Assembly (NCBI RefSeq): GCF_013167955.1
Contig: NZ_BLWF01000004.1
Span: forward strand, 62,001 to 126,000
Origin: Thermanaeromonas sp. C210
GTDB taxonomy: Bacteria; Bacillota; DSM-521; Neomoorellales; Neomoorellaceae
Reading direction: 5' to 3'
Length of the DNA: 64,000 nt
Shown here: positions 33,848 to 42,189 of the stretch, one piece after another
Layout: every line of letters starts with the position of its first letter
Numbering within the stretch: position 1 is the stretch's first letter
Made by a program: the position numbers and the translations under genes
Notes under the pieces: model-generated
Seen by the model: only the letters and a program-made list of their open reading frames with translations
Told to the model about the DNA's origin: nothing
Database searches by the model: none

Positions 33848-35787
33848 ACCCGAGTTCGACAGTTGCTAGGCAAAAATGGGTGCTTTTTAGGTGAAGAAGC
33901 CTTATAAATCAAGGGTTTTCGGTTTCGGGGAAGTCCAAAAATGAAAAACTGTATAGGCACACGATTGAGAGTTTATCCCTTGATGATAAGGTAGTACATG
34001 GGCTATAATATAGACATGTACATACGAACTGTTTCCCGCAAGAACAAGGACGGCTCTGTTGTCCGTTATATTCAGCTGGCCCACAACGTCTGGGACCCTA
34101 AAGCCGGCTACCCGAAAGCTAAAGTACTCTACAACTTCGGCCGTGAAGAGGAGGTAGACCGGGAAGCCCTGGTCCGCCTGGTAAAGAGTATTACGCGTTT
34201 TTTGGGACCGGAAGAGGCTTTATGCACCCAGGCAGAGTTAAATGGCGGCACTCCCCTGAAATTCATCTCCAGCCGGCCTATGGGTGGCGTCTGGGTGTTA
34301 AACGAGCTCTGGAACCGGCTGGGTATCAACCGGGTTTTGGCCGGATTGCTGGCCAAACGTAAGTTCCAGGCGCCGGTCGAACGGGCCATTTTCGCTATGG
34401 TAGCCAACCGGGCTTTGAACCCAGCCAGTAAACTTAAGACCGAGGATTGGGTCAGCCACGATGTTTTCATTCCCGGCCTTGCGGAGGTGCCGGTGCAAAA
34501 CCTTTACCGGGCCATGGACTTCTTACTGGAAGCTGCTGAAGAACTGCAAAAGGATATCTTCTTCTCCGTGGCCCACCTCTTTAACCTGGAAGTCGATCTC
34601 TTATACTTCGATACCACCTCAACCTACTTTGAAGTAGAGGAAGAGGATAATCCTGAAGATAACAAGCAGCACTTACGCCGTAAAGGCAACTTTAAGGACC
34701 ACCGGCCGGATTTACCGCAAGCTGTAATAGGTCTGGCTGTCACGAGGGGAGGCCTACCGGTACGCTGCTGGGTCTGGCCGGGCAATACCGCCGACATGGC
34801 GGTAATCGAGCAAGTCAAAAAGGACCTGGTGGGCTGGCAACTGGGCCGGGTCATCACCGTTGTTGACCGCGGTTTTGCTTCGGAAGATAATCTCCGTTAC
34901 CTCCAGCGCGCCGGCGGCCATTATATTGCCGGTGAAAAGATGCGCGGCGGCAAAGATACAGTGGCAGAGGCCCTGGCCCGGCCGGGCCGTTACAAAACCG
35001 TCAGAGATAACCTTGAAGTTAAAGAAGTTATTGTCGGCGACGGTGAAAAAAGGGTACGGTATATCCTGGTACGCAACCCTAAAGAAGCAGAAAAAGACAG
35101 ACTGGAGCGTGAGGAAATCCTGGCCCGCCTCAAAGAAGAACTAAGGGCTATCGGGGACCTTAAAGGCGAACCCCATACCAAAGCCTGTTGTCAACTCATC
35201 GCCCACCCCACCTATGGCCGCTATCTCAAGACCGACAAGAAGGGTCAACCGTATGTCGATATGGCCAAGGTAAAAGCCGAAGAAAAGCTGGACGGCAAAT
35301 ACCTGTTAAGAACCTCTGACGATACCTTAAGTGCTGAAGACGTAGCCCTGGGATATAAGCAGCTTCTCGAAGTAGAAGACGCCTTCCGCACCATGAAGCA
35401 GTCGCTAGAGCTGCGGCCTATTTATCATCGTCTGAGCGACCGCATCCATGCCCACGTCCTCCTGTGCTGGCTAGGGCTGCTCCTAATCCGGGTAGCTGAA
35501 ACGAAAGTGCAGGATAGCTGGCGGAACATCCGCCAGACCCTAGAACGCATGCACCTGGGCGAATTTGTTGGTCCTGAGGGCAGGGTCCTTCAAAGGACGG
35601 AAACAACCCCACCACAGCAGCATATCTTTAAGGCCCTCGGGATAAAGGAGCCGCCGCAAATAATCGCGGTTGAAATAAAAGGCCAAAAGCAGTCCCTAGT
35701 AACACGAGCTCAAAAAGCCGATCCCTGAAACCCTTGCGCAACAAGCTGTTGCGCTTATTATTCACCTAGTAACTGTCGAACTCGGGT
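33848..35787 (+). mobile_element. IS1634-like insertion sequence
   Basis: A complete element about 1.94 kb long with terminal inverted repeats ACCCGAGTTCGACAGTT(G/A)CTAGG (33848-33870; complementary copy 35765-35787). The two copies differ at one base. It carries one transposase gene. No clear target duplication was seen (flanks ATCGTCTT and TTACCTGG), so the original target is uncertain. It sits between motA and the HEPN-MNT pair. Confidence 0.88.
33998..35728 (+). CDS. IS1634-family transposase
   Basis: A 576-aa DDE transposase. After an N-terminal beta region (YIRTVSRKNKDGSVVRYIQL), the catalytic core has LLYFDTTSTYFE (first Asp), AVIGLAVTRGGLPVRCWV and VITVVDRGFASEDNLRYL (second Asp). 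The YKQLLEVEDAFRTMKQSLEL block carries the final Glu. The ATG at 33998 has AAGG about 7 nt upstream. An in-frame ATG 34016 is an alternative. The gene is intact and the terminal repeats are nearly identical, so the element could still be active. Confidence 0.93.
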   Translation: MGYNIDMYIRTVSRKNKDGSVVRYIQLAHNVWDPKAGYPKAKVLYNFGREEEVDREALVRLVKSITRFLGPEEALCTQAELNGGTPLKFISSRPMGGVWVLNELWNRLGINRVLAGLLAKRKFQAPVERAIFAMVANRALNPASKLKTEDWVSHDVFIPGLAEVPVQNLYRAMDFLLEAAEELQKDIFFSVAHLFNLEVDLLYFDTTSTYFEVEEEDNPEDNKQHLRRKGNFKDHRPDLPQAVIGLAVTRGGLPVRCWVWPGNTADMAVIEQVKKDLVGWQLGRVITVVDRGFASEDNLRYLQRAGGHYIAGEKMRGGKDTVAEALARPGRYKTVRDNLEVKEVIVGDGEKRVRYILVRNPKEAEKDRLEREEILARLKEELRAIGDLKGEPHTKACCQLIAHPTYGRYLKTDKKGQPYVDMAKVKAEEKLDGKYLLRTSDDTLSAEDVALGYKQLLEVEDAFRTMKQSLELRPIYHRLSDRIHAHVLLCWLGLLLIRVAETKVQDSWRNIRQTLERMHLGEFVGPEGRVLQRTETTPPQQHIFKALGIKEPPQIIAVEIKGQKQSLVTRAQKADP

Positions 35788-35806
35788 TTACCTGGTCCCT
35801 GGAATC

Positions 35807-35834
35807 AGGAAAGCCTGCGCTGGCAGGCCTTCCT
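35807..35834. repeat. Inverted repeat related to 13805-13836
   Basis: AGGAAAGCCTGC-gctg-GCAGGCCTTCCT, flanked by AATCAGGA as in the palindrome at 13805-13836. It is one of a pair of short palindromes, each next to a HEPN gene or remnant. Confidence 0.6.
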
Positions 35835-35896
35835 TTGTAATCCTGGTCCCGTATATATGGCCGCCAGGCCCTGGCCGAAGCCAGCGCCTGGTGGCG

Positions 35897-35930
35897 AAAT
35901 AAAACGCCCGGCAGGGTTCCCTACCGGGTG
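35897..35930 (-). terminator. Intrinsic terminator after the HEPN gene
   Basis: On the minus strand CCCGG-T-AGGG-AA-CCCT-G-CCGGG is followed by CGTTTTATTT. It lies about 40 bp past the HEPN stop codon. Confidence 0.8.
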
Positions 35931-35968
35931 CTTTGCTGCAATCAATTTACTTTCTACCGCTGGATAGA

Positions 35969-36376
35969 TCAATCAGGACTCCGAATCTCTTTAACCACAA
36001 GAGTTTCAATCTGATCGACAAAAGATTTTACTTCATCAAACCAGGTAGCAACAATATCGGCTTCAAATTTGACCAGGTCGGCATAATCAGCTTTCTGGCG
36101 GGCATCGAACAGTCTGTTATATAATGTTCCGGCCGAAGGGTTAACCAAACCAGCTTTTACGATCTTCTGATGGAAAAGCGAACGGATACCTGAATGTTTG
36201 GCTGACCAGTAACCCTGGGCAAGGAGAATGGCAGAAACAGCGTAGAAACAAGCATAATATAACCGGTTAACGGAAGTACATATATGGCCTTCTGAAAAAA
36301 GCAATTCCGCCTCAGTTATAGCTTCTTTAGCGCGTTCCATCCTGTATAGGACTAACCGTTCAATTTCTTCTTTCAC
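35969..36376 (-). CDS. hepT: HEPN-domain toxin of MNT-HEPN system
   Basis: A 135-aa, all-helical HEPN protein (PF05168-like), the toxin or effector partner of a minimal nucleotidyltransferase. Visible are RAKEAITEAELLFSEGHICT, SVNRLYYACFYAVSAILLAQ and the C-terminal helix DARQKADYADLVKFEADIV. In this type of pair the nucleotidyltransferase neutralises HEPN by modifying it. Its start overlaps the nucleotidyltransferase stop by 4 bp (ATGA), so translation is coupled. A decayed relative of this gene lies at 13900-14080 at the other end of the element. Confidence 0.9.
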   Translation of the reverse strand: MKEEIERLVLYRMERAKEAITEAELLFSEGHICTSVNRLYYACFYAVSAILLAQGYWSAKHSGIRSLFHQKIVKAGLVNPSAGTLYNRLFDARQKADYADLVKFEADIVATWFDEVKSFVDQIETLVVKEIRSPD

Positions 36377-36747
36377 AGAACTATCCCCTCACGTTTTACG
36401 TTCTGGGTGAAAGGCATAGCCTGGTATAGAGGGGAATTCCACTCCTGTTCGCTAAAAACCGCTATAGACAAAGCTGCTCCTGTCTCTAACTCCAGCGGAT
36501 AAAGTTTCTCGCGAATCGCATCTTCCAGGTGCCAATTAACAGGTCCTTTCGTAAGGATTAGTACATCATAGTCCGAATCGGCTTCGGCATCACCACGAGC
36601 CCTGGAGCCATATAATATTACTGTCGCACCTGGAACAACTTCGCGAATAAGATCACGACAGCGTTCTAACAAGCGTTGTTCCTCATCGTCTGGGTAGTGG
36701 CGAATGACTCGGTAGCTTATCTGACTGCTCTTGTCCTCAACGGCCAC
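36373..36747 (-). CDS. mntA: Minimal nucleotidyltransferase antitoxin
   Basis: A nucleotidyltransferase with VILYGSRARGDAEADSDYD, the GS-x10-DxD signature (residues about 43-60). It modifies the paired HEPN protein in known MNT-HEPN modules. I start it at GTG 36747-36745 since AGGGGTGA lies 8 nt upstream. The ORF extends to 36768, but that overlaps a TATAAT box (about 36771-36776). The length is about 124 aa. It is cotranscribed with hepT. Confidence 0.88.
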   Translation of the reverse strand: MAVEDKSSQISYRVIRHYPDDEEQRLLERCRDLIREVVPGATVILYGSRARGDAEADSDYDVLILTKGPVNWHLEDAIREKLYPLELETGAALSIAVFSEQEWNSPLYQAMPFTQNVKREGIVL

Positions 36748-36817
36748 GTTAGTAATCACCCCTGCCACTATTATACACTATGGCCACAACTGCATACCAG
36801 TATTTTCAAACTTTAGG

Positions 36818-37060
36818 TCACGTGGTCAAAATTGTTGTTAATTCCAACCTGGCCACCAGGGCATTGTCTATCCCTTTTTCCTCCTTAGACCTGGCTTCCC
36901 AAACCGTCTCCCGCACCGTTATGCCCATTTTGCTCAATTCTGCCGCCAGCATTCTTTTGGCGGTGGCTACCGTCTTGTTGCTCTTATAGTCCATATCGTA
37001 GGCTATCACCACATTGCTCAAAAGCCTTCAGGATGTCCTCGGGAAGAGCATCATCGAAAT
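36818..37060 (-). pseudogene. Toprim-like (DUF3854-type) remnant
   Basis: Two minus-strand frames join into one sequence. [15 protein letters not shown] (from about 37060) is followed in another frame by [20 protein letters not shown] and [15 protein letters not shown]. The acidic VVIAYDMD strand and the following helix resemble the toprim-like DUF3854 domain of mobile-element primases. Both ends are missing. Identification is tentative. Confidence 0.45.
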
Positions 37061-37063
37061 CGG

Positions 37064-37305
37064 GTGCCAGTGTGATTACGGCTAAGCTGATCAAGGTCCT
37101 CCAGGGGCTGGTTGACGCCGCCAACACCGTCATCGTCATCGAGCACAACTTAGACGTCATTAAGTGCGCCGACTGGATCATCGACCTGGGTCCCGAGGGC
37201 GGTGAAGCCGGTGGGGAGGTGATCGCTGAGGGCACGCCGGAGCAGGTGGCCGCGGTCGAGAAATCGCATACCGGTCGATTCCTCCGGCCTTTATTGCGAC
37301 GCTGA
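37064..37305 (+). pseudogene. uvrA: UvrA C-terminal remnant
   Basis: Plus-strand frame encoding [20 protein letters not shown], then [20 protein letters not shown] and [13 protein letters not shown]. This is the conserved last 75 residues of excinuclease UvrA, including the D-loop/H-loop of the second ATPase. The rest is missing and the 5' edge is abrupt near 37064. It is a fragment left by a rearrangement, not a working gene. Confidence 0.85.
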
Positions 37306-37659
37306 GGAAGAGAGGCAGACCAACATATTCGCCGAAGAACTCCTTATCCCCTTTTCGTTTCTCAGGAGAGTACTGGCGTCAGGCTTGATCAGGTCAGTAC
37401 ACCAGCTCATGTCATTTTCCACGTCTCCAGGGAGGCGCTAGAAATCGCGCTCAAGCGTCACCTCACGCCCTATCAGATACTCCGGCTGACAAACGTCCCT
37501 CCAATACCTATTTCCTTTATTGAGTTCATGGGAAAGAAAGTAACAGTGCCCGTCAGATGCCCCCACTGTTTAGGTCAGGGCTTTAACTTATATCCTGTCC
37601 GGCAATTGGTAGAGGAACCTGAGGATGTTATTCAGGTGTTGGGCAAACGGACGGAGTAG
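37306..37659 (+). pseudogene. ImmA/IrrE-type metallopeptidase remnant
   Basis: Plus-strand sequence ERQTNIFAEELLIPFSFLRR is the helix after the HExxH site in ImmA/IrrE-family peptidases, encoded by many mobile elements to relieve repression. After a frameshift near 37395 it continues as VIFHVSREALEIALKRH. The tail carries a CPHC pair and ends at TAG 37657-37659. The zinc-binding HExxH itself is missing. It lies next to the right att core. Confidence 0.5.
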
Positions 37660-37669
37660 AATATATTCG

Positions 37670-38083
37670 CTACTTAGGCGCGATGGGCACCCCTATGCTG
37701 TGTCCACCCCCCAGGACCAGGGATACAACGGGTTTGGACATGCTCACCAGCATTTCGGCTATGGCGAGGCCCGCTTCTACATCACCGCCGACGGTATTCA
37801 ACACCACCAACAGGCCCTTGATGTCCCGGTCCTGTTCCACGGCTACCAGCTGGGGAAGGACGTGCTCGTACTTAGTGGCCTTATTCTGGGGTGGTAGAAC
37901 CAGATGGCCCTCTATCTGCCCCACGATGGGCAGACAATGAATCTCGCTCTTAACTTCCGGGACGGTCGTCTGCCCCAGCTCGCGAATATTTTCCAGCTTC
38001 CTGTTGGCCGGGCGAGCCGTCACCTGTCTCCTCTGGCCGTTGGGCTCTTCTTTAGAGGGGGGCTGTAGCGGTTGGTCTTGCAT
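37670..38083 (-). pseudogene. tepA: tepA 5' part (gene split by the intervening element)
   Basis: The N-terminal 135 residues of a TepA/YmfB ClpP-like protease plus two codons (Pro-Lys) and a stop contributed by the element. Seen are [38 protein letters not shown] and [17 protein letters not shown], which ends with the active-site Ser region. The catalytic His lies in the 3' part, so this piece alone cannot be active. GGAGG is 8 nt before ATG 38083. A sigma-G-like promoter at 38123-38152 drives it. Excision at the 14-bp repeats restores the 249-codon gene. Confidence 0.92.
37680..37693. repeat. Right attachment-site core (14-bp direct repeat)
   Basis: GCGATGGGCACCCC, identical to 11294-11307. 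The element-side flank (37670-37679) reads GCCTAAGTAGC on the minus strand and supplies the other half of the palindrome predicted at the circle joint. Confidence 0.85.
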
Positions 38084-38122
38084 TTGGCCTACCTCCGATA
38101 ACAAATTTAAACTCCTCCCTTT

Positions 38123-38152
38123 TAGTATGGGAGCCGGCAGGTACAAAAATAC
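38123..38152 (-). promoter_or_regulatory. Sigma-G/F-like forespore promoter of tepA
   Basis: Minus strand GTATT (38152-38148), 18-bp gap, CATACTA (38129-38123), followed by a leader with GGAGG and ATG 38083. CATACTA is the sigma-G -10 consensus. It lies after the RNase J terminator, so tepA is its own transcription unit. Confidence 0.65.
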
Positions 38153-38183
38153 GACCGGGGCAAGGTGCCTTTACTGGCGGGCC

Positions 38184-38224
38184 GAAAAAGTAGGCCTGGA
38201 CCCGCGCAGGACGGGTTCAGGCCT
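38184..38224 (-). terminator. Intrinsic terminator after RNase J
   Basis: On the minus strand AGGCCTG-A-ACCCG pairs with CGGGT-C-CAGGCCT around a short loop and is followed by ACTTTTTC. Confidence 0.8.
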
Positions 38225-38239
38225 CAGAGCCGAAGTAGA

Positions 38240-39904
38240 TTAAACTTCCATGATAATGGGCAGGATCATGGGGCGGCGCCGGGTCTTTTCATACAAGAAC
38301 TTACTAAGAATATCCCTTATATTGGCCTTGATGGTCGACCAGTCGGTGATTTTCCGTTCCTCGCACCTTTCCAAAACCTGCCGGACCCTGGCCTTGGCTT
38401 CCTCGAGGAGTTCCTCGGCCTCCCGCACATAGACGAAGCCCCGCGAAACAATATCGGGACCGGCCAGGATGGTTCCCGTATCCTTGTTAAGGGTCAAGAC
38501 CACAATGAGGATGCCGTCCTGGGCCAGCTGCCTACGGTCCCGCAAAACGATATTGCCGACATCCCCCACTCCCAGGCCGTCTACCAGAATTCGGCCGGCG
38601 GGAACCCGGCCGGCCACCTGGCCCTTGTCCCGGCTAAATTCCAGAACCTGGCCGTTCTCGGCCACGAATATATTTTCCTCCGGAATACCGAGCTCCTGGG
38701 CTAGGCGGGCGTGTTTAATGAGCATACGGTACTCGCCGTGGACGGGAACAAAGAACCGGGGTTTGACCAGGCTGATCATAAGTTTCAACTCTTCCTGGTT
38801 GGCGTGACCGGAAACGTGGATCCCGGCCACCGCTTCGTGGTAAACATCCGCTCCCTGCTTAAAGAGGTGGTCCACGGTGCGGGCCACCAGCTTTTCGTTT
38901 CCTGGTATAGGGAGGGCGGAAATAATCACCGTATCACCGGGCACTATTTCCACTTGCCGGTGCTCTCCCATGGCTATCCGGAACAGAGCCGACATGGGCT
39001 CTCCCTGGCTGCCGGTAGATATGATAACCGAACGATTCTTGGGAAGATGAATGAGCTCATCAAGTTCCACCAGCGTTCCCGGCGGTATATTTAGATATCC
39101 CAGCTCAGCGGCGATGTTCACCACGTTTACCATGCTGCGGCCCACGATGGCCACCTTGCGGTTGTACTTATGGGCGATGGAAATAACCTGCTGCACCCGG
39201 TGAATATTCGAAGCAAAGCTGGTAACTAAGACCCGGCCTTTGGCCTGGCGAATAACCTCGTCGATGGTATTACCTACCGTGCGCTCCGACATGGTAAAAC
39301 CGGGTCGTTCCACGTTAGTGCTGTCCGAAAGGAGCACCAGGACGCCCTGCTCCCCCAGTTTGGCGAACTTGTAAAAATCAAAGACCTCCCCGTCGATGGG
39401 GGTGTGGTCGATCTTGAAATCCCCCGTGTGGACTATAGTGCCCACCGGAGTATGCACGGCCAGACCCACAGAGTCTGCTATGCTGTGACTAACCCGCAGG
39501 AACTCGACACGGAAGGGGCCAAGCTTCAAGGTATCCCGGGGTTTCACCTGGTGCAGGCGAACGCTGGTTAATCCGTACTCCTTCAGTTTAGCCTGGATAA
39601 GGGCCAATGTCAGCTTAGTGCCGTATACTGGAACATTGATCTCCCGCAGAACATAGGGTAGCGCCCCGATGTGGTCTTCATGGCCATGGGTCACGATAAT
39701 GCCCTTTATCATGTGCCGGTTCTCGAGCAAATAAGTGATATCCGGTATGACCACATCAACGCCGAACATTTCATCCTCCGGAAAAATCAAACCGCAGTCG
39801 ATGACCAAAATGCTGTTGCCGTACCGTATAACCAGCATATTTTTGCCGATCTCCCCGAGGCCGCCCAGGGGAATTAGAGATACTCTTTGCTCGTTTTCGC
39901 CCAT
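38240..39904 (-). CDS. rnjB: Ribonuclease J
   Basis: A metallo-beta-lactamase/beta-CASP ribonuclease with 5'-exonuclease and endonuclease activity, central to RNA decay in Firmicutes. It has GGLGEIGKNMLVIRY, the zinc motif VTHGHEDHIGALPY (about 70-83), SHSIADSVGLAV, the beta-CASP motifs SDSTNVERPG, STGSQGEP and HVSGHANQEELK, and a C-terminal domain ending at residue 554. I start at ATG 39904, which has GGAGG 7 nt upstream. ATG 39934 would lie in the dapA terminator. The gene matches rnjB (ymfA) of the B. subtilis cluster by position. Whether a second RNase J exists elsewhere cannot be told. Confidence 0.94.
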   Translation of the reverse strand: MGENEQRVSLIPLGGLGEIGKNMLVIRYGNSILVIDCGLIFPEDEMFGVDVVIPDITYLLENRHMIKGIIVTHGHEDHIGALPYVLREINVPVYGTKLTLALIQAKLKEYGLTSVRLHQVKPRDTLKLGPFRVEFLRVSHSIADSVGLAVHTPVGTIVHTGDFKIDHTPIDGEVFDFYKFAKLGEQGVLVLLSDSTNVERPGFTMSERTVGNTIDEVIRQAKGRVLVTSFASNIHRVQQVISIAHKYNRKVAIVGRSMVNVVNIAAELGYLNIPPGTLVELDELIHLPKNRSVIISTGSQGEPMSALFRIAMGEHRQVEIVPGDTVIISALPIPGNEKLVARTVDHLFKQGADVYHEAVAGIHVSGHANQEELKLMISLVKPRFFVPVHGEYRMLIKHARLAQELGIPEENIFVAENGQVLEFSRDKGQVAGRVPAGRILVDGLGVGDVGNIVLRDRRQLAQDGILIVVLTLNKDTGTILAGPDIVSRGFVYVREAEELLEEAKARVRQVLERCEERKITDWSTIKANIRDILSKFLYEKTRRRPMILPIIMEV

Positions 39905-39931
39905 CAATCCACCTCCGTTTGTCATTTTGAC

Positions 39932-39966
39932 CAATAAAAAACCGGGCGTTTACTGCCGGCCCGGTT
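39932..39966 (-). terminator. Intrinsic terminator after dapA
   Basis: On the minus strand AACCGGGC and GCCCGGTT form an 8-bp stem with an 11-nt loop, followed by TTTTATT. RNase J begins just after it. Confidence 0.85.
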
Positions 39967-40060
39967 TGTATACACCGCTCAACACCAGCTGTATATTATT
40001 ATAGCCTATTTCTGCCCATACAGCAACCGCTGCACCGCCATTACCTACCACTTTCTTCCT

Positions 40061-40945
40061 TCAGGAAAGAAGCCCCGCAGACCGGAGGGCCTGAGTTATT
40101 TTTTCCTTTTCGGCCGCCGTCGCCTCTACCAGAGGCAGGCGTACCGGACCCGCAGGCAGGCCCAGCATGTTGAGGGCCGCCTTGACGGGGACGGGGTTGG
40201 TAGTAACGAACAGGGCCTTGAAGACGGGGAAAAGCTCCTGGTGAATGGCTGCCGCCTCAGCGGTATTACCCTGGACGTAGGCCCGGACCATGGCCTGCAT
40301 GCGCTCTCCTACCACATGGGCGGCCACGCTGACAATGCCGTACCCCCCCACGGACATTAGGGGGAGGGTCAGGGAGTCATCCCCGCTGTAGACCAAAAAG
40401 CCTTCCGGGGCATTCCGCAAAATGGTCGTCACCTGGTCCAGGTCCCCGCTGGACTCCTTTACGGCCACAACATTATCGATGGCCGCCAGTTTCAAAGTAG
40501 TGTCAGCCTCCATGTTGCGCCCGGTCCGGGAAGGAATGTTGTAGAGGATAATAGGCAGGGAAGTGGCCTCGGCCACGGCCTTGAAGTGCCGGTATAGACC
40601 TTCCTGGGACGGCCGGTTATAGTAGGGGACCACCAGCATCAGACCGTCCACGCCCACTTTCTCGGCCTCCCGGGAAAGTTCAATGCTGGCGGAGGTAGAA
40701 TTACCCCCTGTGCCGGCAATGACTACCGCCCTGTCCCCTACCGCCTCCTTTACCGCTGCGAAGAGGGCTATCTTTTCCTCATGGGTCAAAGTCGGCGATT
40801 CCCCCGTGGTGCCGGCGACCACCAGGCCGTCGCTGCCATGCTCCACCAGGTGGGAAGCCAACTTCCTGGCTCCCTCGAGATCCAGCTCCCCGGTCTGCTT
40901 AAAGGGGGTCACCATGGCTGTGAGAATGCGGCCCCACTTTACCAA
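40061..40945 (-). CDS. dapA: 4-Hydroxy-tetrahydrodipicolinate synthase
   Basis: It condenses pyruvate with aspartate semialdehyde, the first step toward lysine, meso-diaminopimelate and dipicolinate. TIM-barrel protein of 294 aa with the [14 protein letters not shown] phosphate/substrate motif, the tyrosine of [11 protein letters not shown] and the Schiff-base lysine in [10 protein letters not shown]. The start is TTG 40945 with GGAGG 9 nt upstream. It is last in the asd-dapG-dapA run and is followed by a strong terminator. Its product feeds DapB, also encoded here. Confidence 0.96.
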   Translation of the reverse strand: MVKWGRILTAMVTPFKQTGELDLEGARKLASHLVEHGSDGLVVAGTTGESPTLTHEEKIALFAAVKEAVGDRAVVIAGTGGNSTSASIELSREAEKVGVDGLMLVVPYYNRPSQEGLYRHFKAVAEATSLPIILYNIPSRTGRNMEADTTLKLAAIDNVVAVKESSGDLDQVTTILRNAPEGFLVYSGDDSLTLPLMSVGGYGIVSVAAHVVGERMQAMVRAYVQGNTAEAAAIHQELFPVFKALFVTTNPVPVKAALNMLGLPAGPVRLPLVEATAAEKEKITQALRSAGLLS

Positions 40946-40966
40946 GGACTATCACCTCCGCAATTT

Positions 40967-42172
40967 CTAGGCGCTGAGTTTAAACTGGCGGTGAAGGGCC
41001 CGCACAGCTTTCTCCATGTGGGCTTCGTCTACGAGGCACCAGATGGACGTGTAAGAGTCGGCGGATTGTAATATGGCAACCTCTTCCTGGGCCAAGGCCG
41101 TAACGATGGCCGCCATAACCCCCGGAACCCCGCGCATGCCGGCGCCGACGGCAGCCACCTTGGCACAATTAGGGCGCACTTCAACGTCAAACCCCTGTTC
41201 CCTTAACGAAGCCAGCGCCCGCTCGGCCACCTTGTTGCTCACCGTGAAGATAGCTTCATCCGGGAAGAGGTTGATAAAATCGACACTTATCCCTTCGGAC
41301 GCGAGATGGCAAAACAGATCCCTGGCCTTCTTTTCTCCGGTCAGCTTAACCCGGAGCTGAGTTAATCCTCCAACGTTGGTAATGCCCGTGATCAGCCGGT
41401 CGCCGCCAATGCGGGTGCCCCCGAAAACCGCCTGGGAGGCCACCACCAGGGTGCCCGGGTCATCGTTAAAGGTGGAGCGGATGCGCAGGGGTATGTTTTT
41501 CTCCCGGGCAATTTCTACGGCCCGGGGGTGAATCACCCTGGCCCCTTCGTAGGCCAGCTGGCACAACTCGTTATAGGTGACGGTCCGCAGGGTCTTGGCA
41601 TCTTCCACAATATGTGGATCGGCGGTCTTGAGGCCATCCACGTCGGTAAAGATTTCTACCGCTTCTGCCTCCAGGGCCACCCCCAGGGCGGCTGCGGTGG
41701 TATCGCTCCCACCCCGGCCCAGGGTGGTAATCTCCCCCTCTGCCGAAACTCCCTGGAAGCCGGCCACCACTACCACCCGGCCCGCCTCCAGCTCCCGGCG
41801 GACGCGCTGCGGCTCCACCCGGATGATGCGGGCATCGCCGAAATGGCCGTCGGTAATAATACCCGCCTGGGCCCCGGTCAGGCATACGGCCGGTAAGCCC
41901 GCCTCCTTAAGGGCCCCTACCAGCACTACACCAGATATGATCTCGCCGCAAGAAAGAAGCAGGTCTTTTTCCCTTTCACCCACCTCCTGACCCGCAATTA
42001 AGTCCAGCAGCGTATCAGTGGCATAGGGCGCGCCCCGCCTTCCCATGGCGGAAACCACTACTACCACGCTGTAGCCTGCCTGCCGCGCCTTGAGGACTTG
42101 CTGTACTACCCTTTGGCGGTCTTCGGCCTTCGCCACGGAAGAACCGCCGAACTTTTGTACGAGGACCCGCAA
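40967..42172 (-). CDS. dapG: Aspartate kinase
   Basis: It phosphorylates aspartate to start the lysine/threonine/dipicolinate pathway. The 401-aa protein begins RVLVQKFGGSSVAK and has the GRGGSDTTAAALGVAL active-site segment, then two ACT domains in the C-terminal 130 residues (GITNVGGLTQLRVKLTG and VAAVGAGMRGVPGVMAAIV). The start is TTG 42172 with GAGGTGA upstream. By context it is the DapG isozyme, which in B. subtilis responds to diaminopimelate and serves the sporulation-linked branch. The isozyme assignment rests on gene order. Confidence 0.95.
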   Translation of the reverse strand: MRVLVQKFGGSSVAKAEDRQRVVQQVLKARQAGYSVVVVVSAMGRRGAPYATDTLLDLIAGQEVGEREKDLLLSCGEIISGVVLVGALKEAGLPAVCLTGAQAGIITDGHFGDARIIRVEPQRVRRELEAGRVVVVAGFQGVSAEGEITTLGRGGSDTTAAALGVALEAEAVEIFTDVDGLKTADPHIVEDAKTLRTVTYNELCQLAYEGARVIHPRAVEIAREKNIPLRIRSTFNDDPGTLVVASQAVFGGTRIGGDRLITGITNVGGLTQLRVKLTGEKKARDLFCHLASEGISVDFINLFPDEAIFTVSNKVAERALASLREQGFDVEVRPNCAKVAAVGAGMRGVPGVMAAIVTALAQEEVAILQSADSYTSIWCLVDEAHMEKAVRALHRQFKLSA

Positions 42173-42189
42173 GGGATCTCACCTCGCTT

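Noticed and set aside
33840-35795. Target-site duplication of the IS1634-like element
   Set aside because: The flanks (ATCGTCTT and TTACCTGG) share no convincing direct repeat of 5-6 bp, so none is claimed.
36984-37235. Minus-strand frame over the UvrA remnant
   Set aside because: The plus-strand frame matches the conserved UvrA C-terminus. Only the left end of the minus frame ([15 protein letters not shown]) belongs to the separate toprim-like remnant.
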